Source of the DNA: Roseobacter fucihabitans
GTDB lineage: Bacteria > Pseudomonadota > Alphaproteobacteria > Rhodobacterales > Rhodobacteraceae
Assembly: GCF_014337925.2 (NCBI RefSeq)
Contig: NZ_CP143423.1
Coordinates: forward strand, 2,696,501-2,760,500
Length of the DNA stretch: 64,000 bases
Reading direction: 5' to 3'
How positions within the stretch are numbered: the stretch's first letter is position 1; each line of letters starts with the position of its first letter. A model generated the notes under the pieces. It was given only the letters and a program-made list of their open reading frames with translations. It did not search any database and had not been told where the DNA came from. The translations under genes were made by a program, and so were the position numbers. Of this stretch, positions 36,516-45,814 are shown piece by piece.

Positions 36516-37522
36516 ACGACCGCACCCTCGATTTTGCCATTCGCTATGGCTTCCTGCTCCTTCTTTTCGGGCTGATCGTCTATTTCAGCCTCGCCGCGCC
36601 GGGCTTCTTTGGTCCCTTGTCCGCCGCTTTCGTGCTGCAATCGGTGGCCATCACCGGCATTCTCGCGCTTGGCGTGACCTGTACGCTTGTCGTGGACGGG
36701 TTTGATTTGTCCATTGGTGCTGTGGCGACATCGGCGCTGATGCTGTCGGCCTATTCCATGGTGATCCTGGAGCACCCCGCGATCGTCGCCGTCGCTCTGT
36801 GTCTGGGCATGGGTGCGCTTGTCGGGCTGATCAACGGGCTGCTGATTGTGAAATTTCGCGTGCCAGACCTGTTGGCAACGCTCGGCATGATGTTTCTGCT
36901 CATCGGCCTGCAACGCATCCCGACGCAAGGAAATTCCATCGCAACGGGCATGACATTATCCAACGGCACCGTCGCCGAGGGCACGTTTTCCGCGGCCTTC
37001 CTATGGCTTGGACGTCACCGGTTTGATGTGGTCATCGAAAGGCTGTTGCCGATGCCCGTGGTGATCTTTGTGGTCATCGCCGTGCTGATCTGGCTGCTCC
37101 TTGGCTTCACCCGTCACGGGCGGCTGATGTATGCCATCGGCTCAAATGCGCGCGCCGCCAGCCTCGTGGGAACGCCGGTCAACCGGTATAAAATTATTGC
37201 CTATATGATTTCCGGCGTGACCGCCTCCGTGGGGGGCATCCTGCTGGCCGCAAGGCTGGGGCGCGGCGATATTGCCAGCGGCAACAACCTGCTGCTGGAC
37301 AGCGTCGCGGCGGCTCTGATCGGGTTTGCTGTGCTCGGTGCCGCCCGGCCCAACGCCTTCGGGACCGCCATGGGCGCGCTTTTTGTCGGGATTCTGCTGC
37401 AAGGCATGACGATGATGAACGCGCCCTATTACACTCAGGATTTCGTCAAGGGGGCCGTTCTGGTCGCAGCCCTTGTGTTCACATTTTACCTGTCCTCGCG
37501 CCGCACCGGCACGGGGCATTGA
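36512..37522 (+). CDS. Sugar ABC transporter permease, RbsC type
   Basis: 336 residues, multiple membrane helices, with VVDGFDLSIGAVATSALML and NGLLIVKFRVPDLLATLGMM motifs. It is the only permease gene of this importer, so it should act as a homodimer. Confidence 0.92.
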   Translation: MNDRTLDFAIRYGFLLLLFGLIVYFSLAAPGFFGPLSAAFVLQSVAITGILALGVTCTLVVDGFDLSIGAVATSALMLSAYSMVILEHPAIVAVALCLGMGALVGLINGLLIVKFRVPDLLATLGMMFLLIGLQRIPTQGNSIATGMTLSNGTVAEGTFSAAFLWLGRHRFDVVIERLLPMPVVIFVVIAVLIWLLLGFTRHGRLMYAIGSNARAASLVGTPVNRYKIIAYMISGVTASVGGILLAARLGRGDIASGNNLLLDSVAAALIGFAVLGAARPNAFGTAMGALFVGILLQGMTMMNAPYYTQDFVKGAVLVAALVFTFYLSSRRTGTGH

Positions 37523-37547
37523 TCATCAGCAATAGGGAGGACTACAT

Positions 37548-38588
37548 ATGCTGAAACGTCACTTCATGGCCCTTGCGAGCGTGGCTAGCCTTGCGCTTGG
37601 CGCGGGCGTTGCAACGGCGCAGGACGCGCCTGCACCTCTGGACAATCCCGAGGACGTCACAATTGCGCTTGTGCGCTATCTCTCAACGGGGGATTTCTTT
37701 CAGGCCTATCTGTCGGGTGTCGAAAAACAGGCAGCGGCGCTCGGCGTCAATCTGCGCGTGCTCGACAGCCGTCAGGACGCCGCTCTTCAGTCCGACATGG
37801 TCGAGCAGGCCATCGCCCTGGGTGTGGACGGGATCATCATCCAGCACGGGTTGACGGAATCCATGCGGGATGCGGCCCAGCGGGCGGTGGATGCGGGCAT
37901 TAAGGTCGTTGCGTTCGACGTGAACGTCGAAAACGAAGCCATCCCGCAGATCGAGCAATCCGATTACCTGCTGGGCAAATTGGCGTTGGAACAGGCGATT
38001 GCGGACAATGGTGACAGCTTTTCCGCAGGCTACGTCTATGTTCCCGGCATCGCGCCGCTGGATCGCCGTCACGTCGCCTGGGAAGAGGTGAAACAAGCGA
38101 ATTCCGGCATCACAGAGGCCGCGCGGATCGGCACCCTCGACAACCCAATCGCCAACGCCAATGCCAATCAGGCGCGCGCGGCCCTTCAGGCCAATCCCGG
38201 TATTTCGGTCTTTTTCGCGCCCTACAACGAGTTCGCAAAGGGCGTTAAGATCGCCGCGGACGAGTTGGGCATCAGCAATGACATGTCCATCTACTCTGCC
38301 GATATCTCCACTGCGGATATCGCCCTGATGCGCGAAACCGACAGCGCCTGGAAGGCAACCGTTGCCACGAACCCCGCCGTGGTGGGTGAGGTCTCAGTGC
38401 GCGCGTTGGCTCTGATGCTGGTGGGCGAAGATCCGGGTGCGTCGGTGATTGTGCCGCCCACTTTGATCACGCAATCCTTCCTCAATGACAACAACATCCG
38501 CAACATGGAAGACCTGGGCGTGAAGATGCCCCAATTTCAGCATGCCGATGTGGCGATGGCCGACTGGATGCCCCTGCCCGCCCGGTGA
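37548..38588 (+). CDS. Sugar ABC transporter substrate-binding protein, RbsB type
   Basis: 346 residues. The signal peptide is LKRHFMALASVASLALGAG with cleavage near ATAQD. The mature protein shows the binding fold (GDFFQAYLSGVEKQAAALGV, EQAIALGVDGIIIQHG). It is unusual for the binding protein to be last in the operon, after the ATPase and permease genes. The predicted ligand is 5-methylthioribose, 5-deoxyribose or ribose, from the context only. Confidence 0.92.
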   Translation: MLKRHFMALASVASLALGAGVATAQDAPAPLDNPEDVTIALVRYLSTGDFFQAYLSGVEKQAAALGVNLRVLDSRQDAALQSDMVEQAIALGVDGIIIQHGLTESMRDAAQRAVDAGIKVVAFDVNVENEAIPQIEQSDYLLGKLALEQAIADNGDSFSAGYVYVPGIAPLDRRHVAWEEVKQANSGITEAARIGTLDNPIANANANQARAALQANPGISVFFAPYNEFAKGVKIAADELGISNDMSIYSADISTADIALMRETDSAWKATVATNPAVVGEVSVRALALMLVGEDPGASVIVPPTLITQSFLNDNNIRNMEDLGVKMPQFQHADVAMADWMPLPAR

Positions 38589-38594
38589 CAAGAC

Positions 38595-38629
38595 CCGACC
38601 CGGCCCAATATACCCAAGGGCCGGGTCGG
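38595..38629 (+). terminator. Terminator-like hairpin after the importer operon
   Basis: CCGACCCGGCCC and GGGCCGGGTCGG are perfect 12-bp arms with an 11-base loop directly after the binding-protein stop. No T-run follows; it may rely on Rho or mainly protect the 3' end. Confidence 0.6.
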
Positions 38630-38849
38630 TCATGAGGACGCAGCGCGCCCAGCTCAGCGGAATGTATCTGAGACGGGCATCTGAATTGCTTAGCATGTCC
38701 AATCAAATGCGACTTGGCCGGGGCATCATGATCGAAACGCGATAAGTTCCGAAAACGGGATCGGCGTTTTGGCGGATATACCTGGTATTTTCGGTCAAGC
38801 TGATAATGGGAGGTCGGCTGGGGTTTACGCTGTCCCTGCAGAAGTGAAG

Positions 38850-39186
38850 ATGCTTGAGGCGCTTCTCGCCGCTGAATTGATCAGGCGAGAGGGTATCAAA
38901 AAAGTGACGCCATTTTTGGTTTTTGAGGACTTCAGAGTCCTCTTCCATTTCAGCGAAAAACCGCAAGGGAAGCATGAATAACGAAGTGCTGAAGCTGACT
39001 AGTGGTCAGGTGCAAAGGAGGAATTAACTGGGAAAATTGAATCCACAATTAAACGAGCAGGTTGAAGGATTCAAAGCGGCCGTTAAACACGTAAGGGCTG
39101 AGACATCCGATGAGGTCCTTGATAAGATCATGGACAAACCGGACCTGACGCAGAAGTCGGAATCTGACGCGGAGAAAGACGACTGA
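38850..39186 (+). other. Chain of three very small overlapping ORFs
   Basis: In the 850-bp gap after the importer operon, three short frames follow each other. ORF A runs 38850-38981 (MLEALLAAELIRREGIKKVT start, 43 residues). ORF B, 38974-39027 (17 residues), overlaps A. ORF C, 39028-39186 (52 residues), begins immediately after the stop of B. AAAGGAGG at 39014-39021 sits 6 bases before a CTG start for ORF C. The sequence is lower in GC than its neighbours. I recognise none of the products; C is highly charged and ends DAEKDD. Confidence 0.35.
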
Positions 39187-39440
39187 CTAAGCGCCGTTAG
39201 TGTCTGCTTCTTTGGCAGATATTTGAGACCAACATCGTGCATCCCAATGTCCCTGGGGCGAGCTTCCACTCCTTAAGCGACTGGTTTTGCTGCCTCTCAC
39301 ACCGATGGCCATGAACTTCGGTTGACCCGGCTATGAAGCGCGTGGCATGAATAGCGCATCGTAACATCAGAGTTTTCAGGCGGATGTATTTACTGCTGGC
39401 ACGGTAGTCTGAGTATCTTTCCAACTCAAAGAGGCCTACC

Positions 39441-39944
39441 ATGTCATTGTTATTTCACTCATTATATAAAGCAGCCAAACCGCTGCTTTGGCTCATGAGC
39501 GCCTTCCTGACTTTATCAAATGGTGCTGCAAGTGCATCTGAATTTTGCGAGAACATGAAAGTTCTGACGGCCAAAGCGCGGTCGAACTTTGAAACAAAAT
39601 CCACTCAGCCCGCTGAATTCATGGTGCTAAAAACCTTGCCTGATGCAAAAAAATGTACTTTGGGACGCGCGCTATCGGGCGGCAACACATATCACTGTGC
39701 CTGGAATTACCCTTTCAGAGATGACGCGGCAAATATGGCGTTTGAGGCTTTCAATCTCATGATGCGGGAGTGTTTTAAGAACCGTTCTGAAAAGATTGAA
39801 GACACGGGCGTGAACCATCCTGACACTTACTACCAGATCCATCATATTTTGGATGAAGTTGTCGTAAGTGTCTCCCTTAAAGACAAGAGTTCCCTTCAAG
39901 AAACCTACTTATTCGTAGGTATTCAGGGCAAAAGAAGCGACTAA
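39441..39944 (+). CDS. Predicted secreted protein of unknown function
   Basis: 167 residues. Residues 1-33 look like a signal peptide (AAKPLLWLMSAFLTLSNGAA then SAS). The mature part has four Cys (EFCENM, KKCTLG, YHCAWNY, RECFKN), so two disulphides are possible in the periplasm. I do not recognise the family. The base composition is clearly lower in GC than the flanking operons, suggesting transfer. Its stop codon is formed by the first bases of an IS630 end (39942). Confidence 0.7.
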   Translation: MSLLFHSLYKAAKPLLWLMSAFLTLSNGAASASEFCENMKVLTAKARSNFETKSTQPAEFMVLKTLPDAKKCTLGRALSGGNTYHCAWNYPFRDDAANMAFEAFNLMMRECFKNRSEKIEDTGVNHPDTYYQIHHILDEVVVSVSLKDKSSLQETYLFVGIQGKRSD

Positions 39945-40112
39945 AGCATTTTGCATTTAATCTGAGGCATATCCGGCAGCTTTGAGGAGGTTTCAGCATT
40001 CGTTTGGATCAAACGGATCACAAATGTCGCTAAGTGCCTGGAAGAGTGTATCAAACGTTCTTGGCCCGATCCGTCTCAGATGGGCTTTGAGCTTTGAGAA
40101 AGCCATCTCGAT

Positions 40113-40153
40113 CATTGCCCGGCAGGGTATTGCGCGGCAATATCCCCAGAAGC
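40113..40153 (-). repeat. 41-nt hairpin element, copy 2 (recombinant scar)
   Basis: 41 nt between ...CTCGAT on the left and AATAAAG on the right. The left border is the one seen for copy 4 and the right border the one seen for copy 5, so this copy is the product of recombination between two such elements. Stem ATTGC/GCAAT, loop CGC on the minus strand. Confidence 0.75.
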
Positions 40154-40586
40154 AATAAAGTGTGGCTCCTGGCGCATGCGCGGCTGGCGGCGGTTGATCC
40201 AGCCTTGCCTTGCGCAGGGCAGGCCGATTACGTTCCCGTGCGATAAGTCCTTTTTCCATATGAGAACCCGGCGCGTACCAAGGCGCAAGGCAGGCCGCCC
40301 GGACGGTTTGGCAAGCGGGCCCCGCATCTCGACTTTCTTCTCGATATCATGCGTGCAGAACCAGACATCACGTTGAAGGAACTGGCCGCCGCACTGTGCG
40401 AGACCGAGGGGGTTCAGATGCAGCTCTCATCGCTGCATCATGCGCTGGATCGCGCCAGGTTCTCATATGAAAAAAGGACTGATCGCAACTCAGCGTGATC
40501 GGCCTGCGCTGCGCCAGACACGTCAGGAGTGGATCACGCGCTGCCAGCCAAGGATGCGGCAGGAACCTCACGGGCTGGTCTTTATT

Positions 40587-40627
40587 GCTTCTCGGGACAT
40601 TGCTGCGCAATACCCTGACGGTCAATG
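40587..40627 (+). repeat. 41-nt hairpin element, copy 3 (recombinant scar)
   Basis: Same arrangement as copy 2 but in the plus-oriented IS630 remnant: TTTATT before, ATCGAGATGG after. Flanks CTCGGGA and CCCTGACGG, stem ATTGC/GCAAT. Confidence 0.75.
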
Positions 40628-40786
40628 ATCGAGATGGCTTTCTCAAAGCTCAAAGCCCACCTGCGACGGATCGGGGCCAGAACCTTCGAAGTCCTTGGCG
40701 ACATATGCGACCTCTTCGAGCCCCAAAAATGCTGGAACTTCATCAAAGCTGCCGGATATACCTCAAATTAAATAGAAAACGCTTTA

Positions 40787-41294
40787 GGATGCGCTGCTGA
40801 CAAGCGCTCGGCGCGAAACTCTGCCGCAATCCGATATGCCCTCATCGGCTGACGACGTGAGCGACCCTCCCCGTGCTGCGGTGCAGCCCATTATTGAATG
40901 GCCTTTACTGCAATTTCGAGATTTGCAACGGACCCATTCAATTTGAGAAATATCGGCTCGCCGCATAAGTGCCTTCGAGATTTCGTGCAAATGCGACGGC
41001 AGCGCGAGCATGTTCATCGGGATCAGCAAACTGATAAACGATACGCAGGCCGTCCCCGGTTGCTTCGCAGGTGCCTCACCCAAACTCATCATTGGGCTTG
41101 AGCGGTGATAAAACCCTCTGGCGCGACAAAGGGCCGCCTTCGCCGGAGGTTTGCGTGACCTCAACCCGGTTTGGCTCCCCACATCCAGGACCATCTCGCA
41201 AATTTCTTTGAGGTCCATGACCCCAAAAGGAAGGAACGGGCTGTCTTGCTGTCCCCAGCGATACCCCCCGGTCAGCACTCTCAGCACCAGCTGG
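40787..41294. other. No intact gene; possible remnant
   Basis: About 500 bp between IS630 debris and the TRAP transporter. On the minus strand around 41080-40950 one frame gives a protein-like stretch (GDGLRIVYQFADPDEHARAA) ending at a stop, but no family comes to mind and no start is visible. It is probably the wreck of a gene. Confidence 0.3.
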
Positions 41295-43517
41295 TTATGG
41301 CGCCGCCGGCTTGGCGCTTGTGGCACGTGACAGGAAAAACAGCGCAACCGCCCCACCAATACCGATCAGATCCGACACCAGACCGCCCTCAATCATAAAG
41401 AGCGCAACAATGATCAGCCCACCACGGATAGGCCAATTTGCCTTGCGCGCGGCCCACCAGCCTTGCACGCCAGAAGATAGAAGATAGACACCAAAAATCG
41501 CAGTTGCCGCCGCGCGAAATACCTCGAACCATGTGCCATCCATCAACAGGGCCGAGTTATAAAAGAACATGAACGGCACGATGAAAGCCGAAATGCCGAT
41601 CTTGAAGGAGGCAACCGAAGTGGCCATGGGATTGGCCCCCGAAATACCGGCGGCGGCGTAACTGGCCAGCGCCACAGGCGGGGTGATTGCAGAAACAACG
41701 GCGAAGTAGAACACAAAGAAATGTGCCGTCAGTGCGGGGATGCCCAATTGTATCAGCCCCGGTGCCACCACGCTTGCCGCAACGGCATAGGCGGCCGTCG
41801 TCGGCATCCCCATTCCCAGCAGGATCGAGATGCACATCGCGAAGAACAGCGCCAATAGCTGGTTCGCATCCGCAATGCTGAGCAAGACAGAGGAGAACCG
41901 CGCGCCCACACCGGTGAGCGAGATGACCCCGACGATGATGCCCGCACAGGCACAGACGGCGATAATCTGGATCGACATGATGCCCGCAAGTTCAAACGCC
42001 TTGGCTATGGATTTGAGGCCCATTCGGTAGGGCGTAAACCAGCTGACCACAGCCGCCGCCGCAGTCGCCAATGTCCCTGCCCGGATAACCGAATACCCCA
42101 TGAAGAGCGCCGCGATCAGGATGACGATGGGGAGAAACAGGAATACACGCCGCACCATATCGCGGAATTTTGGCAGCTCATCCTCGCGCATGCCGCGCAT
42201 CCCGAGTTTGGCCGCCTCAAAGTCCACCATGAAGTAGACCGACACGAAATACAGCACCGCAGGGATGATCGCAGCGATCGCAATGTCGGTGTAAGGGATA
42301 CCGGTGATTTCGGCCATGATGAAGGCACCCGCCCCCATGATCGGCGGCATGATCTGCCCCCCGGTGGAGGCCGCGGCCTCAACCGCGCCCGCCGTGGTTG
42401 GTTTGTAGCCGACTTTTTTCATCAGCGGGATCGTCAGTGACCCGGTGGCCACGACATTGCCCGCAGAGGTGCCGTTGATCATGCCCATCAGACCGCTGGC
42501 AAAGATGGATACTTTGGCAGGCCCCCCCCTTGCGCGCCCGGCGGCGGCAAAGGCGAAGTTTACGAAATATTCACCAACTTTGGAGGCCTGTAGAAAGGCG
42601 GCAAAAATGATGAACAGGATGATGTAGGTCGAGGAGACGGCCGTCGTCGGGCCCAGGATGCCCGCATCGGTATATACCTGGCTGAAGAACCGTTGCCAGG
42701 CAATATCAGGCGCGTTGAGGAAGCCGGGCAAGAGGTCACCGACAAAAACATAGACCAGGAAAATGCCTGCAATCACGATCAACGCAAGCCCTGCCACGCG
42801 GCGCGTCATCTCCATAATCAGGGCGGTCCCGGCCACGGCGGCAAGGCTCATCCCGATGGGCGCAAAGGGCGTACCCGTCGCGTTACGCATCAAGGTGCCA
42901 AAGATAGTGATGAGGTAAATCGCCACCCCCACAGAACAGACGACAAGCACAAGATCAGCCGCCGCAATCGAGCCGCGCACGCGCGGGCGCAACCATCCGA
43001 TCACGATGCCAATGGCAGTTGCCGCGATCAACGGCGCGCCGTAATGCCATGTCTCAGCCGTACGAATGCCCGGATCAATGCCGTTCCACATCACACCACC
43101 GGCGATCTGATTGGCAAAACCCATCGCGATGTAGCAGGCATAAAACGCAGGTATCAGCGCCAGATAAGCAACGATATCAAGCGGATGCCGCCCCCCCTTG
43201 TCCTGATCGGGAAAGGCGCGCGCAGAATAGAGCAGAAATCCAAGGATCAGAGCCCCGGCGATGTGCACGATGCGAAAATTCCAGGTCTCCATCGGAAACA
43301 CCGGAAGGCCGGGAATATCCACGCCCGTCCAGGCGTTGATCGACCAGCCGTTCAACACCGCCATGTGGAAAATCGCATAAAGACCGGAAATCGCGGCAAT
43401 GGCCAGATAGGCGCGGCCCTCAAACATGCGCCGATTATGCTCAACCGGTTCGTCGTCGACGCCTTCTACGTTGATGGGGCCGTCGGACAAGCCATCCTGT
43501 TGGGCGTCATGGGTCAT
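41295..43517 (-). CDS. TRAP transporter fused permease (TAXI type)
   Basis: 740 residues with many membrane helices: a DctQ-like N-terminal part fused to the large DctM-like channel. INGTSAGNVVATGSLTIPLMKK, EAAASTGGQIMPPIMGAGAF and GMGMPTTAAYAVAASVVAPGL are the DctM motifs. Such fused permeases work with TAXI binding proteins and are driven by an ion gradient, often for dicarboxylates or amino acids. It follows the binding-protein gene after a 120-bp gap with a hairpin. Confidence 0.93.
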   Translation of the reverse strand: MTHDAQQDGLSDGPINVEGVDDEPVEHNRRMFEGRAYLAIAAISGLYAIFHMAVLNGWSINAWTGVDIPGLPVFPMETWNFRIVHIAGALILGFLLYSARAFPDQDKGGRHPLDIVAYLALIPAFYACYIAMGFANQIAGGVMWNGIDPGIRTAETWHYGAPLIAATAIGIVIGWLRPRVRGSIAAADLVLVVCSVGVAIYLITIFGTLMRNATGTPFAPIGMSLAAVAGTALIMEMTRRVAGLALIVIAGIFLVYVFVGDLLPGFLNAPDIAWQRFFSQVYTDAGILGPTTAVSSTYIILFIIFAAFLQASKVGEYFVNFAFAAAGRARGGPAKVSIFASGLMGMINGTSAGNVVATGSLTIPLMKKVGYKPTTAGAVEAAASTGGQIMPPIMGAGAFIMAEITGIPYTDIAIAAIIPAVLYFVSVYFMVDFEAAKLGMRGMREDELPKFRDMVRRVFLFLPIVILIAALFMGYSVIRAGTLATAAAAVVSWFTPYRMGLKSIAKAFELAGIMSIQIIAVCACAGIIVGVISLTGVGARFSSVLLSIADANQLLALFFAMCISILLGMGMPTTAAYAVAASVVAPGLIQLGIPALTAHFFVFYFAVVSAITPPVALASYAAAGISGANPMATSVASFKIGISAFIVPFMFFYNSALLMDGTWFEVFRAAATAIFGVYLLSSGVQGWWAARKANWPIRGGLIIVALFMIEGGLVSDLIGIGGAVALFFLSRATSAKPAAP

Positions 43518-43593
43518 TGTCTGTCTCCCCCGTGCTGCAGGCGCGTGCGCGACAGCAGCCGTATTGCGCAGGTCTTGAAAGTCATGAATTATG

Positions 43594-43627
43594 AAAAAGC
43601 GGTGACCACACCACAGGCGCGGTCACC
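43594..43627 (-). terminator. Attenuator-like terminator between TRAP genes
   Basis: On the minus strand GGTGACC (43627-43621) and GGTCACC (43607-43601) pair over a 13-base loop, followed at once by GC and TTTTT. It is well placed to stop part of the transcripts after the binding-protein gene. Confidence 0.6.
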
Positions 43628-43637
43628 CAGAAAATAG

Positions 43638-44624
43638 TTATTTGCTGTGGATCTGATCGGCTGGGATATCAGCGCCTGCATTGTCAATGAACCACTGCGC
43701 CGCACCAGGATGCCACGCGATCACGCCCGCGTTCTTTGTCCAGTTTTCGGGCAAAGTGGAGCGCGCCGCTTTGTGGATGTTCATCATCCGCTCGTTGTCG
43801 GACATGATGATGTCGACGACCGCATTGACCATGCTGTCGGGCAGATCGCAGTTTGCGATGGCAAAGTTCCACATCGAAACGGAGCGCGCATCCGCTTCCA
43901 GCGTGGAATAGGTGCTGGCCGCGATGTCGAATGGGGCAACCGGGAAGGCCCCCATGATCGTCGCCTGCTCGGCTTGGGTGAACTCGATGATGTTCACATC
44001 CGTCTGCACTTCAAGCTGGCTGACCGCAGGCACCGGCACACCGGCGGCAAACGCGATCACGTCGATCAAACCGTCCTGCAGCTGACCACCCAGATCGCTC
44101 CAGGAACCGTTGCGGCGGTCAAATTCGACGCCAAGCGTTTCCATCATACGCGGGAAATACGTGTCCGATGTCGACCCCGCGGGGCCAAAACCAATACGCG
44201 AACCGGCAGGGATTTCCGCAATTGAGGTGATGCCCGACGAGGACAGCGCAGTTACGGAGAAAGGTGTTTGATACATCGGGAACATCGCGCAGGCGTTTGT
44301 CATCGCAAGACCGGGTGCAATCGGGCTGAGGCCCGCAATCGCCTCGGCTGCGGGGCCCATTGTGGTCATGCCGAATTGTGCGTCACCGGTATGGACGAGC
44401 GCCATGTTCTGACCCGGACCGCCCGTGACTTCGCCCCCACCGGTCAGACCCAACTCTTCGGCAACCAGGTTTGCCCAGCCCGACCCATAGGCAAAATAAG
44501 TTCCGCCTTGCGAAGCCGTCGCAACGGTAAAGCTCTCCGGCCAGCCGGTGCGATCCTGATGCCCATCCGCAAAGGCAGTTGTCGCGGCGAGTGCGGATAT
44601 TGCTAAAGTTGCAATCAATTTCAT
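43638..44624 (-). CDS. TAXI-family TRAP transporter solute-binding protein
   Basis: 328 residues with the signal peptide MKLIATLAISALAATTAFA. FTVATASQGGTYFAYGSGWANLV is the start of the TAXI domain, and IPAGSRIGFGPAGSTSDTYF the ligand-binding loop. It is periplasmic and delivers its ligand to the fused permease. Many homologues bind glutamate or other small acids; the ligand here is unknown. Confidence 0.93.
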   Translation of the reverse strand: MKLIATLAISALAATTAFADGHQDRTGWPESFTVATASQGGTYFAYGSGWANLVAEELGLTGGGEVTGGPGQNMALVHTGDAQFGMTTMGPAAEAIAGLSPIAPGLAMTNACAMFPMYQTPFSVTALSSSGITSIAEIPAGSRIGFGPAGSTSDTYFPRMMETLGVEFDRRNGSWSDLGGQLQDGLIDVIAFAAGVPVPAVSQLEVQTDVNIIEFTQAEQATIMGAFPVAPFDIAASTYSTLEADARSVSMWNFAIANCDLPDSMVNAVVDIIMSDNERMMNIHKAARSTLPENWTKNAGVIAWHPGAAQWFIDNAGADIPADQIHSK

Positions 44625-45389
44625 AGGTTAGTCCTCCACTGTTTTTTGTCCGATCTTCGAGAGATCAGTTTGAGCTGACGGAGATGCAAGAGCGCAATCC
44701 ATTCAAGATCAAGTAGGTGTTAGCGTGGAAATTCCAAGCGATAACCAACTATTATTGTAAGTTTTTATACTTACCGGGTCTGGATTCACGAACGAAGTGC
44801 AAGTTTTGTATCAAGGTACTGAACTGCATGGCGTTAAATTATGGGCCGCTGCTACCCTCACCTGAACCTCGAAGAACGTCGTAAGCTGGCCAAATGGCTT
44901 GATGCGAAGATATCGATCAAGAGGTCGCCGAAAATCTGTGTCGAGACGCCTCGACGATCTAGCGCGAGATCAGGCGGAACTTCTATTTTGGCGAAGAACT
45001 GCCACAGCTGAACGGTTATCATGCGTTGAATGCGCAAGACCTGTACGAAGACCACCGCGCCATCCATCGCAAGCTGAACCGAAACACTGACATCATCGCC
45101 GCTGTGCGCAGTGGTTTTGATGCGGGATGGTCGCCTGAGTAGATCGCAGGACGAATGCGATTGAAGATCACATCCAGTTCGGGCACCGGGAGTGCGATCT
45201 GCTCATGTTCCGTAAGGAATTTGGCACGGCTAAAGCGTTTTGTATTTAATCTGAGGCATATCCGGCAGCTTTGATGAAGTTTCAGCATTTTTGGGGATCG
45301 AAGAGGTCGCATATGTCGCAAAGGGCTTCGAAGGTTCTGGTCCCGATCCGTCGCAGGTGGGCTTTGAGCTTTGAGAAAGCCATCTCGAT

Positions 45390-45430
45390 CATTGGCCGTC
45401 AGGGTATTGCGCAGCAATGTCCCGAGAGGT
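45390..45430 (-). repeat. 41-nt hairpin element, copy 4
   Basis: Inserted between codons for P and I in the transposase (DLNP / IEMAF). Removing 41 nt restores the frame exactly. Flanks CTCGGGA and CCCTGACGG, stem ATTGC/GCAAT with loop TGC. Confidence 0.8.
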
Positions 45431-45532
45431 GGGATTAAGGTCGGGGACGTATAGCGGTAGGAACAGGAACCAGCAGCCATGCCGTCTCAAGGCCTGCGCG
45501 GCGCGTGGGCTTTTGTGAGTGGATAGATTGTC

Positions 45533-45572
45533 CCTTGCCCGGCAGTTGATTGCGGAGCAATCAAGGAGAGGA
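45533..45572 (-). repeat. 41-nt hairpin element, copy 6 (40 nt)
   Basis: Inserted between L and D codons of the transposase (VVIL / DNLSTHK), with 40 nt to remove to restore the frame. This copy diverges most: stem TTGATTGC/GCAATCAA, loop TCC, right flank CTGCCGGGCAAGG. Confidence 0.7.
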
Positions 45573-45814
45573 GAGAATGACGACAGTATCAGGGGCGAGC
45601 ATCGGTGCGGGTTGTATTGCGATGTAGGTGTCGAATGCTGGGCCATTCATGGCACCAGTGATGACCCAAGGCGCGATCAGCGCGTTCTGCGTTGACCCTG
45701 CGATGAAGTTCTGTGTGTCCCCCATTTATCGAAGAGTGCGGCACCGTAAAGCCGTTCACCGACCGGCCCACGTCCGCATAGCCGCGTGACATTGGTTTTT
45801 ACGGCTGTCTCATC

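Larger units (their letters stand above)
39942..40786. mobile_element. Two internally deleted IS630 copies in inverted orientation
   Basis: The left end TAAAGCATTTTGCATTTAA and the right end (complement TAAAGCGTTTTCTATTTAA) are the same IS630 terminus in opposite orientation, each followed by a common stretch ending in GCCGGATATACCTCAAA-like sequence. The minus-strand copy covers 39942 to about 40260 and the plus-strand copy about 40261-40786. The plus copy still reads LLDIMRAEPDITLKELAAAL, then RPALRQTRQEWITRCQPRMR, then jumps to the C-terminal [10 protein letters not shown]. In both copies the middle of the transposase, including DETAVKTN, is missing at a 41-nt hairpin element. Confidence 0.75.

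Noticed and set aside
40784-41359. 191-codon minus-strand frame near the TRAP permease
   Set aside because: It runs into the end of the TRAP gene, has no RBS and shows no family resemblance; at most it holds remnants.
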